A DNA stretch of 64,000 bases from Turnera subulata (lineage: Eukaryota; Streptophyta; Magnoliopsida; Malpighiales; Passifloraceae). Of this stretch, positions 20,697-43,209 are shown piece after piece. Under the pieces are notes generated by a model that was not told where the DNA came from, searched no databases, and was given only the letters and a program-made list of their open reading frames with translations. The translations under genes were made by a program, and so were the position numbers. The stretch spans positions 1 to 64,000 of the forward strand of contig JAKUCV010005766.1 of assembly GCA_028386065.3 (NCBI GenBank), in the 5' to 3' direction. Position 1 is the stretch's first letter, and the number at the start of each line of letters is the position of its first letter.

Positions 20697-21567
20697 NNNN
20701 NNNNNNNNNNNNNNNNNNNNNNNNNNNNNNNNNNNNNNNNNNNNNNNNNNNNNNNNNNNNNNNNNNNNNNNNNNNNNNNNNNNNNNNNNNNNNNNNNNNN
20801 NNNNNNNNNNNNNNNNNNNNNNNNNNNNNNNNNNNNNNNNNNNNNNNNNNNNNNNNNNNNNNNNNNNNNNNNNNNNNNNNNNNNNNNNNNNNNNNNNNNN
20901 NNNNNNNNNNNNNNNNNNNNNNNNNNNNNNNNNNNNNNNNNNNNNNNNNNNNNNNNNNNNNNNNNNNNNNNNNNNNNNNNNNNNNNNNNNNNNNNNNNNN
21001 NNNNNNNNNNNNNNNNNNNNNNNNNNNNNNNNNNNNNNNNNNNNNNNNNNNNNNNNNNNNNNNNNNNNNNNNNNNNNNNNNNNNNNNNNNNNNNNNNNNN
21101 NNNNNNNNNNNNNNNNNNNNNNNNNNNNNNNNNNNNNNNNNNNNNNNNNNNNNNNNNNNNNNNNNNNNNNNNNNNNNNNNNNNNNNNNNNNNNNNNNNNN
21201 NNNNNNNNNNNNNNNNNNNNNNNNNNNNNNNNNNNNNNNNNNNNNNNNNNNNNNNNNNNNNNNNNNNNNNNNNNNNNNNNNNNNNNNNNNNNNNNNNNNN
21301 NNNNNNNNNNNNNNNNNNNNNNNNNNNNNNNNNNNNNNNNNNNNNNNNNNNNNNNNNNNNNNNNNNNNNNNNNNNNNNNNNNNNNNNNNNNNNNNNNNNN
21401 NNNNNNNNNNNNNNNNNNNNNNNNNNNNNNNNNNNNNNNNNNNNNNNNNNNNNNNNNNNNNNNNNNNNNNNNNNNNNNNNNNNNNNNNNNNNNNNNNNNN
21501 NNNNNNNNNNNNNNNNNNNNNNNNNNNNNNNNNNNNNNNNNNNNNNNNNNNNNNNNNNNNNNNNNNN
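20697..21567. other. Assembly gap (871 N)
   Basis: In the right-hand copy the same two flanks are separated by about 1,350 bases that contain TBCD exons 1-3. The left copy's first three exons, if they exist, therefore lie in or were lost at this gap, and the gap length is probably not measured. Confidence 0.97.
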
Positions 21568-25763
<4,196 letters not shown>

Positions 25764-26190
25764 GTTAGTTTGACTCATCCTGTTGCCTCAGGCTGCAAGC
25801 TTTAGACAGATTGATGTTAGGATCAGGAATGGTATTTAAAACAATCCAATGCATTTCATTATTGATGAATACTTTTAATTCTGCCAGACTAATGTCCCAG
25901 TGACTGTCTAGAGGGCCATTTTTATAGGAATTAATCTGTGGTTTGCTGATATCTTAATGATTATTGCGAATTTAAATACTAATTTATAAAGATTGACTAC
26001 CTAAAAAATCTAAAAACCTATCAAATTAAAATTCTTTTTAAAACTATGTATAGAAGCAGCAATGTAAAAGAGTGATAAATATACACACAATCCAAATTAA
26101 AATGTAAATTAGTATATACATTTTTAATAAAAACACAACTCATATATTTTTATTAGTTTTAGTTTTAGAGCTAGGAATTAATTAACTCAC

Positions 26191-26558
26191 CAACAGTTGC
26201 TGACTTGAAAGTTGTACTTCCCCACCGGCACTCCTGCTTCCTGTGATGATAGCCCTCCTAATACCATCACCCAAAATCGTTATATCGTTAAACTCCTTTC
26301 CTACCCGAACATTTTCCTGGTACGTTCCAGCCTTCACGCGTATGACAAACCTCCCAGACCTCCTGTTGGATGCGGCTGCTAGGGCTTGACTGGTGGTCCT
26401 AAACTCCCCAGACTCGTCTTGTGCCACCACTATGTCTGCTTGAGGGGAATGAGACTGCAAAAGCTTCCCGGAAACAGGGCTAAGCCATTGTAGTTGGCTT
26501 CACTATTACTAATGATGGGTGTGCAAAACAAAAGACCTACAACCAAAATAAGCTCCAT
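26191..26558 (-). pseudogene. PME first-exon pseudogene
   Basis: Starts with an intact ATG and signal peptide on the minus strand (MELILVVGLLFCTPIISNSE). The frame breaks after NYNG: a deletion removes the FSTWM segment and shifts SPVSGK. A central frame (ADIVVAQDESGEF, FVIRVKAGTYQENVRV, GDGIRRAIITGSRS) remains, and a second shift occurs before the donor at 26190. The first part of the PME intron follows (to ~25950) and then meets the truncated TBCD copy. No second exon is present. Roughly 490 bases upstream show PME promoter motifs only. Confidence 0.88.
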
Positions 26559-27046
26559 TGAATATTATTGTTGTCTATATCCTGTACAAGCACACACACG
26601 GGGCTAAATATATAGCCAACAAAAAGAATCAGATTTTAACCAAGGTGAGATTTAGGTGGGATCGTATCAGCTTGTATTTACAATGATAAGGACTTATTGT
26701 GTTGTGATATAAACCATTTAATTGTGATATAAACCATTTAATCAGAAGTAAATACGATCAGTACTTAACAAAAGTGAAGACGTTCAAGAAAAAAAAAAAA
26801 GAATCTGCATCCAAGGAGTCAACTACAACTAAGAATTGAGGAATAGGATAACCTCCCTTTTCCTACTGTTCCTTTTGGGTTCCAATAAATACAGTGAAGA
26901 AGTTGGCACCATAGGCTAGTAAAAGAAACTGCAATCTACTGCATATGCTTGCTAGCTGCTCCTTAATGCAATCTCACACGATTTTGAACTCTTAATTAAT
27001 ATTTACTAATGCATAGCCCGGTAGCCGATTTTAAACTTTTTTTTTA

Positions 27047-27217
27047 ACTTGTTTTTGCCGGTTCCTTATCCTTATTGCAAATTCATGTCCAATTCTATTT
27101 TTTGTTTGTTTGATTTATGGATGATATTTTTACTGCTTGGGATGAGTAGAGTGGTCGTCGGGGAGCATTGGTGGATGTTGTTCCTGTTGTTTGAGCTCGT
27201 ATTCCTTGCTGTTAAGT
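27047..27217 (+). pseudogene. Third, tiny TBCD fragment
   Basis: Matches 33628-33830 of the intact copy: the end of intron 3 (cttgtttttgccggttcctt, gggatgagtag) and the start of exon 4 (agtggtcgtcggg, gatgttgttcctgttgtttg). After about 30 missing bases, 'agctcgtattccttgctg' corresponds to exon 4 'agctcgtagtcctttgctg'. It lies between a PME first exon and a PME second exon. Confidence 0.85.
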
Positions 27218-27412
27218 GCAAATATTATACAAATGTGCAATATAGTTATTTTTTTTACACAGCTTAGATTATATATTTATATTTTATATTTATGAATGAA
27301 AAGAATAAATAAAGCCTAAGATTCGAAGAAGATATTTATATGTTGAAAAAGAATTCAGTCACAAATGAAAAAAAATAATTCTAGATCTTAAATGCTTAGA
27401 CCCTCTAACAAA

Positions 27413-30400
27413 TTAAAGGCCAGCGGTGAAAGGCACACCGGTACCGGGCAACCATGAACCTCCTACAATAAATTTGGCCACAGTGAACTTGGAAGCCTCG
27501 GTTGCACTAGTAATGACATGGTAACCTGTCCAGTTAACTCTATTGGCAGTAGATGAACCGGGTCCTGTGTTCATGTACTCTCCATAGTATAATGTACTCG
27601 GAGGAAAGTTACCGTTCCATGAGATCCACCCAGCAGGGTCAATTAAGTTGTCGAGGTAAGTTTTCATAAAAACAGTCCTGGAATATTTCTTCCATGGCCT
27701 ACCGAGGTAAGTCCTAACCGAGCTCTGTACAGGCTTCAAATCAGAAGCAGCTATTACCCTGCAATTGTGGAAGGAAATTCCAGTCTTTTGACGATGCTTA
27801 TCCCTGCCATGGGCGGTAAGGGTATTGGTCTTGTTTGGAGGCCTGCGCACATAGATGTTGCAATTTTGGAAGACTGCTGCAGCATTGCCAAATATGATGT
27901 CAACTGTCCCGTAAATGTCACATTCTCTGTAGAATTGCTTATAGGCATGGACATAAAGAGTGTCTTGGTACCCTTCAAAGCTGCATTGGTAGAACACCGA
28001 GTGTTGGGAGGAGGAACGGAGTGCCACAGCCTGTTGGTTTTGTGGACCAGCGGTGTTCCTAAATGTGATGCCCCGAGCAATGAAACCACGTCCTTTCACA
28101 GCTGAAATTCCAAATCATGCAAAATCTTTAATTAGTAAATGCAATCATAACTAAGTTAGAGTATAACAGATTATCAAACAAACCCTTTAACTTTTAGTAT
28201 ATTAGACGGACTAAATTTATGTTTTATTTAAATATAAATTTATATAGAATTTTATAAGTAAAAAATGCATGATGAATGAACAAAAAATGTATTAGCAAAA
28301 TAAAATGAATTGAGAGACACAATACTAAAAATAATTCGTACTAAGAACTTATTATAAATGTAATTCATTTGCAATTGATTTAGAAATTATATAATTTTTT
28401 TAATCTTTATAAAATATTAGGTTTATTAACATTATTTTATTGTTCAATATAAATTATTGATTATAGCAAAATATTGATTATTTTGTTTGACAGGAAAACA
28501 TATACTATAAGAATGAAATAAGTTGAGAGACATTTAATAGTTGCTTAGTTGCAATTGAATTTATTATTTATGTAATCTAAAAAATTGTTAGATTCAGTCG
28601 TGGAAAAATAAAATACTAGATGGATAAAACAATTAATAGGAGAAACATATTAGTGTTGTGCCTTTAAATTAGTTTAGTTTTCAGTTATAAATTTAATTTT
28701 TTATTCATTAAATATAATAAATATAAATCTAAAATTAAAAGATATTTATCCTGGAAGGAAAACATATATAAAAGAATAAAATGATTAATATGTGAACATA
28801 GAATAGTGTTATGTGCTTACTTTAGTTATAATCAAGTTAAAATTGATTTCCTCTATTAAAATTTTTAATTTTCAAAATATATTAGACACATTCAAACTAT
28901 TTCTCTCAAATAAAAATTTATTAGTTATAAATATCATGCATACATATATATATTATTTTTTTCATACTAATTATGATTGGAGAAGTAAAACGTATTTTAT
29001 TATTTTACTCTTGTAACCTTTTTTTTTAATAATTTAAAATTGTGACATTTAATTCATGCGATAAAAAGTAAAATACTAGAAGAATAATTGCATTTTATTA
29101 TGTTACCTTTTAACTATGAACTCATTAGTTGAATATAATAATTAAATTAGAAAATTATTGAAATCGAAGTATTTGGAACAAATCGTAACATTCGATGCAT
29201 TTGAAGAAAAAATATATAAAAAATAAAGTAAATTAAGGTATATAAAATTAATATAATATTATGTACTTATATTGATTAAAACAAGTTGGTTATTTTATAA
29301 AATTTTAAATTTTTAGATATATTTTAAATATTAATTTTTTTCTTCAAATATAAATTTAGTTGTTATAACTATCATCCATAAATATTATTTATTCATACTA
29401 ATTGTTATTAGAGAAATATAGGTTACATTTGTTACGTTAAACTCTCACATTTGAGGGTACAAGTTTTTTTATTCCATGAGTAAAATAAATTTTAAAATAT
29501 AAAAATGATAATTTTATGTGTTTGTCTGGATTATATCCTAGTTAATATTGAGTTGATTATTGTATAAATCTTATATTCTTATAAATATACACAAATTATA
29601 ATTATTTTTGTATTGGCTATATAATTAAGTCGAAATGTTCAGCACAATGGGATGAAAATTATTAAAATAATAAGTTATGTTGTGAAATGTTAAAAAAATA
29701 ATATTATCGACTTATCCAAATTATAATTTAGTTGAATTTGAGTTGGTTATTTTATAACTAATTTTTTAAAAAAATATTTACGGAATAATATTATTTCACT
29801 TTAGTTTGATCAATGAAAACTCCTTCATTCTAAAAAAAGGAAGATATCTTAATGATATTTTAAATACTAATTTATAAAGATTGACTACCTAAAAAATCTA
29901 AAAATTTCTCTATTTGAAATTCTTATAAAACTATATATAGAAGCAACAATGTAAAAAAGTGATAAAATATACACACAATCCAAATTAAAATGTAAATTAG
30001 TATATACATTGTTAATAGAAACAGAACTCATATATTTTTATTAGTTTTAGTTTTAGAGCTTAGCTCACCAAAAGTTGCTGACTCGAAAGTTGAACTCCCC
30101 CCAACGACACTCCTGCTTCCTGTTATGATAGTTCTACCTATACCGTCACCTAGCATCATTATATCGTTCAAGTCGTCTCCTACCCGAACATTTTCCTCGT
30201 AAGTTCCAGCTTTCACGCGTATGACAAACCTCCCAGACCTCCTTCTGTTGGGTGCCGCTGCTAGGGCTTGACCGATGGTAGTAAACTCTCCAGACCCGTC
30301 TTTGGATACGACTATGTCTGCCTGAGGGGCAGACTGCAAATGCTTCTTTGAAACAGGGCTCATCCATGTGGAGAACCCATTGTAGTTGGTTTCACTATTA

Positions 30401-30450
30401 CCAATGATAGGTGTGCAAAACAAAAGAACTACAACCAAAATAAGCTCCAT
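27413..30450 (-). CDS. PME: Pectin methylesterase, two exons
   Basis: Minus-strand gene. Exon 1 is 30450-30069, then an AT-rich intron (30068-28102), and exon 2 is 28101-27413, giving 356 residues. PME removes methyl esters from homogalacturonan in the cell wall, releasing methanol. The first ~20 residues are a signal peptide (MELILVVVLLFCTPIIG). There is no PMEI-type pro-domain, so this is the short class. The catalytic domain starts DIVVSKDGSGEFTTIGQAL. The splice joins ESATF to AVKGRGFIARGITFRNTAGP. Active-site motifs are complete: QNQQAVALR, FEGYQDTLYVHA, DIYGTVDIIFGNAA, YLGRPWKKYS. It ends FIVGGSWLPGTGVPFTAGL. A PMEI lies divergently 600 bp away. The start is the first ATG giving a signal peptide. 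Confidence 0.92.
28102..30068 (-). other. Intron of the PME gene
   Basis: About 2 kb, strongly AT-rich, bounded by a GT donor (minus GTGAGC at 30068) and AG acceptor (minus ATTTCAG at 28102). No gene or clear transposon ends are seen inside. The donor-proximal ~230 bases are the portion copied in the pseudogene units at 6.2 and 26.0 kb. Confidence 0.8.
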
Positions 30451-31048
30451 TGAATAATCACAAGTAAATATGATCAGCACTTAACAAAAGTGAAGACCTT
30501 CAAGAAAAAAAAAAAAAAAGATTCTGCGTCCGAGGAGTCAACTACAACTAAGAATTGAGGAATAGGGTAACCTCCCTTTTCCTACTGTTCTTTTTCAGTT
30601 CCAGTTAATACAGTGAAGAAGTTGGTACCATAGGCTAGTAAAAGAAACTGCAATCTATTGTTGAGTAATATTTACTAATGCCTAGCCCGGTAGCCCCATA
30701 TATACTCTACAAAATAAAGTTTGAAATCTTGAATTAAGAATAAACCATATTAAACCGCAAATTCTAGTTGGTTAGGATACACCACCCTCACAAACCTGCA
30801 AATTAGGAGGGATACTATCAGGATTTTCCATGGATTGAAAAATCCATAATTTGACCTGGCCCAGATAAGTATAACCGCAATTTATTAGGCTTTCTTTTAG
30901 GACCAGTTTAGAATTATTCCTGGAAAAAACAGGTAAACCGCAGGTTAAAGGCCCCTTTACATATTCATAGCACTCCATCCCATCTCCCTCAACAAAGTTC
31001 AGTATATCTGTTTAGTTCTTATCCCACAACCATCAACCCAGAACCAGA

Positions 31049-31678
31049 ATGGCTCAATATCTAACCATTTCCTTTCTCTTTCTACTCATCTCCATCTTCT
31101 GTATTTCAGGCACAGTAGTGGAATCATCAAATCCAAGCTACCCTCGTCGCCAATCCGGGGCTGCTGCGGCTTATATCCGAGCCGCCTGCGATAACACCTC
31201 CTATCCAGCTCTGTGCATGCACTACTTGTCTATGTATGCCAACTCAAGCACCATACCATCCCCGCTGCAGCTGTCGCAGGTTGTCTTATCGGTTAGCCTA
31301 AACAGGGCTCAGTCCACGAGCTCTTACATCTCGAATGAGCTTCAGGCTACAACGGGTATGGAGCGCCAGATTCTGGAAGACTGCTTAGAGCTAATAAGTA
31401 TGTGTACGGATGCACTCAGCGACTCTATCAGAGAGGTCCATGCTCTGGTTTCCCCGAGAACACCCATTGATGATGTGCTGGAACATATCAGTAATGTAGA
31501 GGACTCGGTTAGCGCTGCCATGACTTTTGTTAGCGATTGCACTGATGGCGAGTCTCCGGGTGAGAAAAAGAGAAAGTTTAAGGGTACTATGAAGAGAAAG
31601 CTCTTGAATGTGGAGCAGAGCGTTACCATCGTATTAGACTTGTTTGACCAATATGCTGAAAGATATTATAAGCCATAA
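31049..31678 (+). CDS. PMEI: Pectin methylesterase inhibitor family protein
   Basis: Intact 209-residue PMEI, nearly identical to the 7185 gene apart from the signal peptide frame and a handful of residues. Signal peptide MAQYLTISFLFLLISIFCISG; AACDNTSYPALC hairpin; LEDCLELISMCTD (third Cys plus an extra one); SDCTDGESPGEKKRKF (fourth Cys and basic tail); end YYKP. Its promoter has TACATA where the sisters have TATATA, so expression may be weaker. It is divergent from the PME at 27413-30450, whose start lies 600 bp away. The two upstream regions carry the distinct PME-type and PMEI-type blocks, so a shared bidirectional promoter is possible but unproven. Confidence 0.88.
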   Translation: MAQYLTISFLFLLISIFCISGTVVESSNPSYPRRQSGAAAAYIRAACDNTSYPALCMHYLSMYANSSTIPSPLQLSQVVLSVSLNRAQSTSSYISNELQATTGMERQILEDCLELISMCTDALSDSIREVHALVSPRTPIDDVLEHISNVEDSVSAAMTFVSDCTDGESPGEKKRKFKGTMKRKLLNVEQSVTIVLDLFDQYAERYYKP

Positions 31679-32181
31679 GGGTAGCGCTTTGAGTATGTTT
31701 ATATCTCTTGGATCAAAGCTAATAAATATATTAGTAGTGGTTTTGGTTGTCAACTCCACAATAATAAATTATTTTCCGAATCTTGTTTCTCTTGGTTGTT
31801 GTTTTTTTTAAAAAATTACTTACATGGGTTACATTACCTCGAATCTGCCTTGCCCACATAGACGTACATACAAACACATTTTAAACGGGCCGAATTCCTA
31901 TAACTTATTTTGAAATCCCATTTGAGTCCTATAACTTCCAAACAATCGATTTGGGACCTATAACCTTCAAAAATAATATCAATCGAGTCCCTCTTTATGT
32001 TTTCGTCAAATTTTTGCTGACCTGGCCGTTAAGTCAACACGTGGAAAATGATATAAATTAAAAAATAGCCAGAAAAAATTATAATGACAATTAATTATTA
32101 ATTAATAATAATTAGTATTTAATCTGGATTAATTTAATAATATAAAACCCAACTCACACTAATTTCACCCCACACTCATTC
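31679..32181. other. Intergenic with an unclassified repeat-like stretch
   Basis: PMEI 3' flank to about 31770. Then 31890-32040 contains repeated phrases (cctataactt, gggacctataacc, gagtccctc, gctgacctggccgttaagtc) of the kind seen in plant non-autonomous DNA transposons, but I see no confirmed ends. It is AT-rich to 32160. Confidence 0.4.
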
Positions 32182-32233
32182 AGTTGGTTAGGATACTCGG
32201 CTCTCACCTGAGAGACCCGGGTTCAAGTCCCGG
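32182..32233 (+). pseudogene. tRNA-Glu pseudogene, both ends lost
   Basis: Matches the tRNA at 20542 from 'agttggttagg' through 'gttcaagtcccgg', with one change in the anticodon stem (CCTGAG for CCCGAG). The acceptor 5' strand and part of the D arm are missing, and so is the 3' acceptor strand. It cannot fold as a tRNA. Confidence 0.93.
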
Positions 32234-32310
32234 AATTTTTTTTCAGTTTCTACCGCCATTTTAATCTTCAATTTTCTGCCGGTAAATCATTTCAAAAACC
32301 CTAGTAAAAT
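32234..32310 (+). repeat. Duplicated segment between tRNA and TBCD (right copy)
   Basis: Counterpart of 20615-20696. Here it continues uninterrupted (tacagtctcgac) into the TBCD 5' region. Confidence 0.9.
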
Positions 32311-32500
32311 ACAGTCTCGACATTTTTTTTTTTTCTGGCCATCGATCAGTTCAAAAGAAATTTTCTAACAAGCACTCCTAAACGCAGTTTTGTTGTACAT
32401 CCACTTTCAGTTAATTCAAAATTTCCCACTAACTCAATACTCAAGAATCCAGGCGGGAATTCCACACCGCATTTCTCTCTTACGTACAAAAATTAAAAAA

Positions 32501-39281
<6,781 letters not shown>

Positions 39282-40103
39282 TTGAATGCTAATATGTGCT
39301 GTACTTTGGATTTTACCATTTCCTTCGGGGAACCATTTTGGGTTGGCCCAATACCAGTTTCTGTAACAATTTTTTATATATATATAAATCGTCCAGTTTT
39401 AATTTATAAAAGCTTTAGTACATGTACATGATGATAGAAGTAAAAGATCCTGAAATTTAGAGGGTTACGAGAAAGAAGAGGAGATGAGCCGGGTTCTAAG
39501 AATTAGTGAAGGATAAGGTGAAAGTTATCATGCAAGAAAAGAAGTTCGAGACTGATGATCTGTGACAAAGATGCATATAAGATCGGAGCTAGCAAAGAAG
39601 ATTGAGGAAGAGATCCTTTGAAAAAACGCTCACACGAATGACCAGAACTTCCAGTTTAAAACCAGGAAGTGAGGTGATGAGAAGGCAAAGTACAAAGGAG
39701 TGTGCTCAAACTGATTTAGAAGGCACAGTGCCAAAGGGGTGTGCTAAAACTGAATTAAGAAGGTTTAGTAAACAATAGAAAATGCACATCTACATTAAGA
39801 ATTTAATGGACTAATATGTTTGACCATATAACCTAGAATAACGGAGACAGCAATAGGAAACACAAGAAATCATGAAAACAATAAAAGATGAGAACTTAAT
39901 CAGATTCCATTTATTTATTCACAGCACTACGTACACTGTTTCATCCCTGACCACACTAAAACAGATCCAAACGAAGTAGAATATCCCATGGTAAGCTCAT
40001 GTATATCCACAAAAGCACCCTATATGAACCAACATATTAACCTAGCATAGCCATGCAAAATCCCAGACATGGCTAAAAAAATCCACCTTCGATCCCTCAG
40101 CCC
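39282..40103. other. TBCD 3' region and convergent intergenic DNA
   Basis: The TBCD 3' UTR probably ends within the first ~150 bases (AT run near 39370). A degenerate ~38-bp motif occurs twice at about 39680-39760 (agaaggca...gtgtgct.aaactga). No gene is seen before the stop of the minus-strand gene at 40104. Confidence 0.5.
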
Positions 40104-41720
40104 TCACTGTTCATCCTTCTTGTTCATCCTTCTGAGCCAAATCTCGATCACCAACTTCACCGTAAGGGACAGGCCATGAGACACTGTGCATATTATATAT
40201 GCAACAGACAAAAATCTCCCGGTAGCAACCTTTTCAATTGCTGTTGCACTAGATCTAAAGCTTTCAATTTCCTTATTCACTGTCTGTTGCAAAGAAACCA
40301 GAAGTATCTGATTTTCCCCTTCCCCAAACCACTCCAAAACGATCTGCAGAGTCCCCCTCAGTCTCGCCTCACCACCCAAATAATTCTTGCTTGATACAGT
40401 AATGCTGCTTCCCTGATTGGAGTAATTCACAAAAATTTCGAAACCACCAGTGGCTACTAGCCAAACACCATATGTGAATTTAATTCTGAAGGATCCAGAT
40501 AAAAGTATGGGAACATACCATTCCAGATTTTTGTTAACGATATTATGCACCACGATCATAATATTCATCCTTTCCTGGATCTTGTGAGGGAGAATGCTTC
40601 GCAGCTCAGGGACCGCGGCTATTATCTTCAAACCAAGACCGGAGACATGCCACAAAGAAAGCCCGGCGTATGCCCAAAAGTGAGCGTCGAGGCGCGCATG
40701 AATGATGGCTGCGTTCTTCAGGAAGGCCTTAAACTCTTCGCCGAATATCTCTCTACTCTTCAACACCAGTGTTGCTATCTTTCTTTTTGTGACTAGTTCC
40801 TCCTCCTGCCCTGTACCTTCCTCTGCAACTAGGCGCTGTTTCTCTTCCAGCAGCACCATCAGTACTGCAGCCACCGCCATCATTTTCATTGAAGGATCAT
40901 CCTTCTCTTCTGTGTTGATCATTTCATTCCCTTCCTTGAGAAGTATGATCATCAGAACAGAAGAGGCAAACTTCAGTACCGTCGCCGGTGGGTAATCTGT
41001 ATCAGAAAGTCCGGTGGCCACAAATATGTCTTCTGGTGGTGGGGTAGTCTGTTCCTCTCCGGTTGCATTCTGGGCCTGTAGCAAGATTTCTTCTGATTCG
41101 TCTTTGGGAAGAATGATCATCAGAACAGAAGAGGCAAACTTCACAGCCGGCGCCGGCGGGTACTCTGAATGAGACACTCCGGTGGCCACAGATATATCTT
41201 CTGGTGGTGGGGTAGTCTGTTCCTCTCCGGTTGCATTCTGGGCCTGTAGCAAGATTTCTTCTGATTCTTCTTTGGGAAGAATGATCATCAGAACAGAAGA
41301 GGCAAACTTCAGAGCCGGTGCCGGCGGGTACTCTGAATGAGACACTCCGGTGGCCACAGATATGTCTTCTGGTGGTGGGGTAGTCTTTTCCTCACCGGTT
41401 GCATCCTGGGCCTGCAGCAAGATTGCTTCTGATTCCTCGCATGCCTCTTCTGCAGCTTTCCCTTCTTCAGGAGGCTCTGCCTCTGCGTGAATCTTGCAAC
41501 TGGGAGTCAACCGGCGGCGGCCAAGGATACTCGGTGTGTATCGGGCGGAGGATGATAATCGAAAAGAAAGTGAGTGGGTCACATTCCGGCCGGAAGCGGA
41601 TGACGGAAAAGAAAGTAAACCGCGGCTAAAGGAGGATGTGTTTGTGCTTGGAATGGAGGCGAGGTGGGTGTAACCGGGGTAAAAGTTTGCGGTGGCCATG
41701 TTTGGCCATGTTAACGCCAT
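40104..41720 (-). CDS. Unrecognised, probably plastid-targeted protein with three 56-residue repeats
   Basis: Single open frame of 538 codons. Residues 1 to ~75 are Ser/Thr/Arg-rich with almost no acidic residues (SLSFRLSSSARYTPSILGRR) and end at PSCKIHAEAE, a good chloroplast transit peptide. Residues 95-150, 151-206 and 207-262 are three near-identical repeats, each with an acidic start (ESEEILLQAQNATGEE), a Pro-rich middle (TTPPPEDI) and a hydrophobic end (LKFASSVLMIIL). The C-terminal half has a conserved-looking region (LSLWHVSGLGLKIIAAVPEL, FTYGVWLVATGGFEIFVNYS, GTLQIVLEWFGEGENQILL) and a final hydrophobic helix with a basic tail. A broken paralogue lies at 61942-62983. I do not recognise the family. 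The first ATG is used; a second at residue 8 is possible. Confidence 0.75.
   Translation of the reverse strand: MALTWPNMATANFYPGYTHLASIPSTNTSSFSRGLLSFPSSASGRNVTHSLSFRLSSSARYTPSILGRRRLTPSCKIHAEAEPPEEGKAAEEACEESEAILLQAQDATGEEKTTPPPEDISVATGVSHSEYPPAPALKFASSVLMIILPKEESEEILLQAQNATGEEQTTPPPEDISVATGVSHSEYPPAPAVKFASSVLMIILPKDESEEILLQAQNATGEEQTTPPPEDIFVATGLSDTDYPPATVLKFASSVLMIILLKEGNEMINTEEKDDPSMKMMAVAAVLMVLLEEKQRLVAEEGTGQEEELVTKRKIATLVLKSREIFGEEFKAFLKNAAIIHARLDAHFWAYAGLSLWHVSGLGLKIIAAVPELRSILPHKIQERMNIMIVVHNIVNKNLEWYVPILLSGSFRIKFTYGVWLVATGGFEIFVNYSNQGSSITVSSKNYLGGEARLRGTLQIVLEWFGEGENQILLVSLQQTVNKEIESFRSSATAIEKVATGRFLSVAYIICTVSHGLSLTVKLVIEIWLRRMNKKDEQ
40935..41438 (-). repeat. Three in-frame 168-bp tandem repeats
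   Basis: Units 41271-41438, 41103-41270 and 40935-41102 (minus order). The first two are nearly identical and the third is more diverged, especially in its second half (GLSDTDYPPATV). Each encodes 56 residues. Confidence 0.92.
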
Positions 41721-43209
41721 TGCGCTTCTTAGAATGCTTTTGTGACTTGAGTGATGAAGAGAGGGAAAGATGGTGAAAAAGAATGGTTAGTCAAATTCTT
41801 GTACAACTTTATAATTAAAACCACTAACACTGAAACTAGCAATCCAGTCTGTTAGTTGGTTAGAGGAGTTAGTTACGTTTGGGCGGGAAAAAACTAACTC
41901 GCAAAGATGACACGTGCGGGGGCAAACACAGATCATAGATCATGCGCTACATGAAACCAAATAAGAAGTCTTTTGGGGGGATTTTGGAGTTTCTTTTTGA
42001 AAGAAATGTTAAAAAAAAAAAAAAAGATTAAGGAAAAAACACTTGCAAAGATTCGAACTGGGGTTAGCCTAATAAAATGGCACATGCACAAACCAATATC
42101 ACTACTTTAATTTTATGTTCTAACATTATGATAAAACAAAAAAGTTGGATTTTACACATATCTTTTTTTTTAATTATATTTGTCCTCCCTTTTCGCAATC
42201 ATCAGGAATTAGCATTAGCACCTATAATAAATCGCATAATCGACTCTTATGCATCACTGTTTAGCCCCAAAAATGGCTCTCTTATAACAGACAATATTCG
42301 TAATCTACATTTATGCATCACTTATGATGTGTTAGCCACGTTAGACAACATTATATCTTTCCCAAAACAATTATTTCCCAATCCAAGCCGCTGTTAAAAA
42401 ATTAATTCACCTAATATAAAATCATCCCGATCTTCTATTTTCCGCTCCCGTCATGATACAAGAAGTAGAAATTTGCAATATAGCACGTTGCACTGTAAAA
42501 GCACGCTATGCCTATGGCACGTGTGATGAGAAGAGAGGCCATGGGTGCACCTGAACTCCTTAGAAACATACAATGAATTGAAAACCACCCCTGTTCCTCA
42601 AACATATTCACTAATTGCAATCACTAGTTCCTCCACAACTAATTGCAGCCATGACTAACCAGGTACAACCGTATATTGATATTTTGTTAGTTATAAAAAA
42701 TTTAAAATGAAAAAAGTCAAAAAATATATATGTTACAACATCTTGAAGTATAAAGTATACATTAAGTATTTATTATCAGATTCTTAATAATAATAACTTA
42801 ATTTAATAAAAATTAAGTATGTGTTATTAGAAGTTTTGAAAAATAAAATAAAATTTCAATCCATATCGAGCCAGAAAAATCGGTCCCGGTTTGCATGGTT
42901 CACCAAAAACTGATAAAACCATCTGGGTCAAGAAACAATCCATTTTTAAGGATTTTGGATATCAAATGGACCGCAAGTTCACGGTTAACCTGGTTGAACC
43001 GGCCAGTCCGGTCCAGTTTTCTCAACCTTGATATTATGTTTCTAATTTTTTTTTGTCAACTTACAACATTAAGTTTATTTTTTTTGTTGACGGTTAACAA
43101 TATTTTTGGTTTCTTTTGTATTAAAAAATATTTATTATGGATCCTCTATCATAATTTCGTCTAATAAGGTTATTAAACTTTAAGTCTTAAAAATTAACAT
43201 TTGAAATTT
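41721..43209. other. Promoter side of the repeat-protein gene, then repeats
   Basis: 41900-42400 resembles 51530-51800 and 60668-60850 (catgaaaccaa.taa.aagtctttt; ttcgcaatcatc; ttagcattagca; cacttatgatctattagcc), so it belongs to the duplicated block of the 51-64 kb region. The frame at 42077-42397 is this repeat, not a gene I can support. 42400-43200 is AT-rich with nothing recognised. Confidence 0.5.

Noticed and set aside
28102..30068. Possible transposon within the PME intron
   Set aside because: Very AT-rich, but I found no terminal repeats, target duplication or coding motif.
42077..42397. 106-codon frame beside the repeat protein
   Set aside because: It is a diverged copy of intron DNA from the 143-residue gene block (51.6 and 60.7 kb); the peptide is not conserved in frame over its length.
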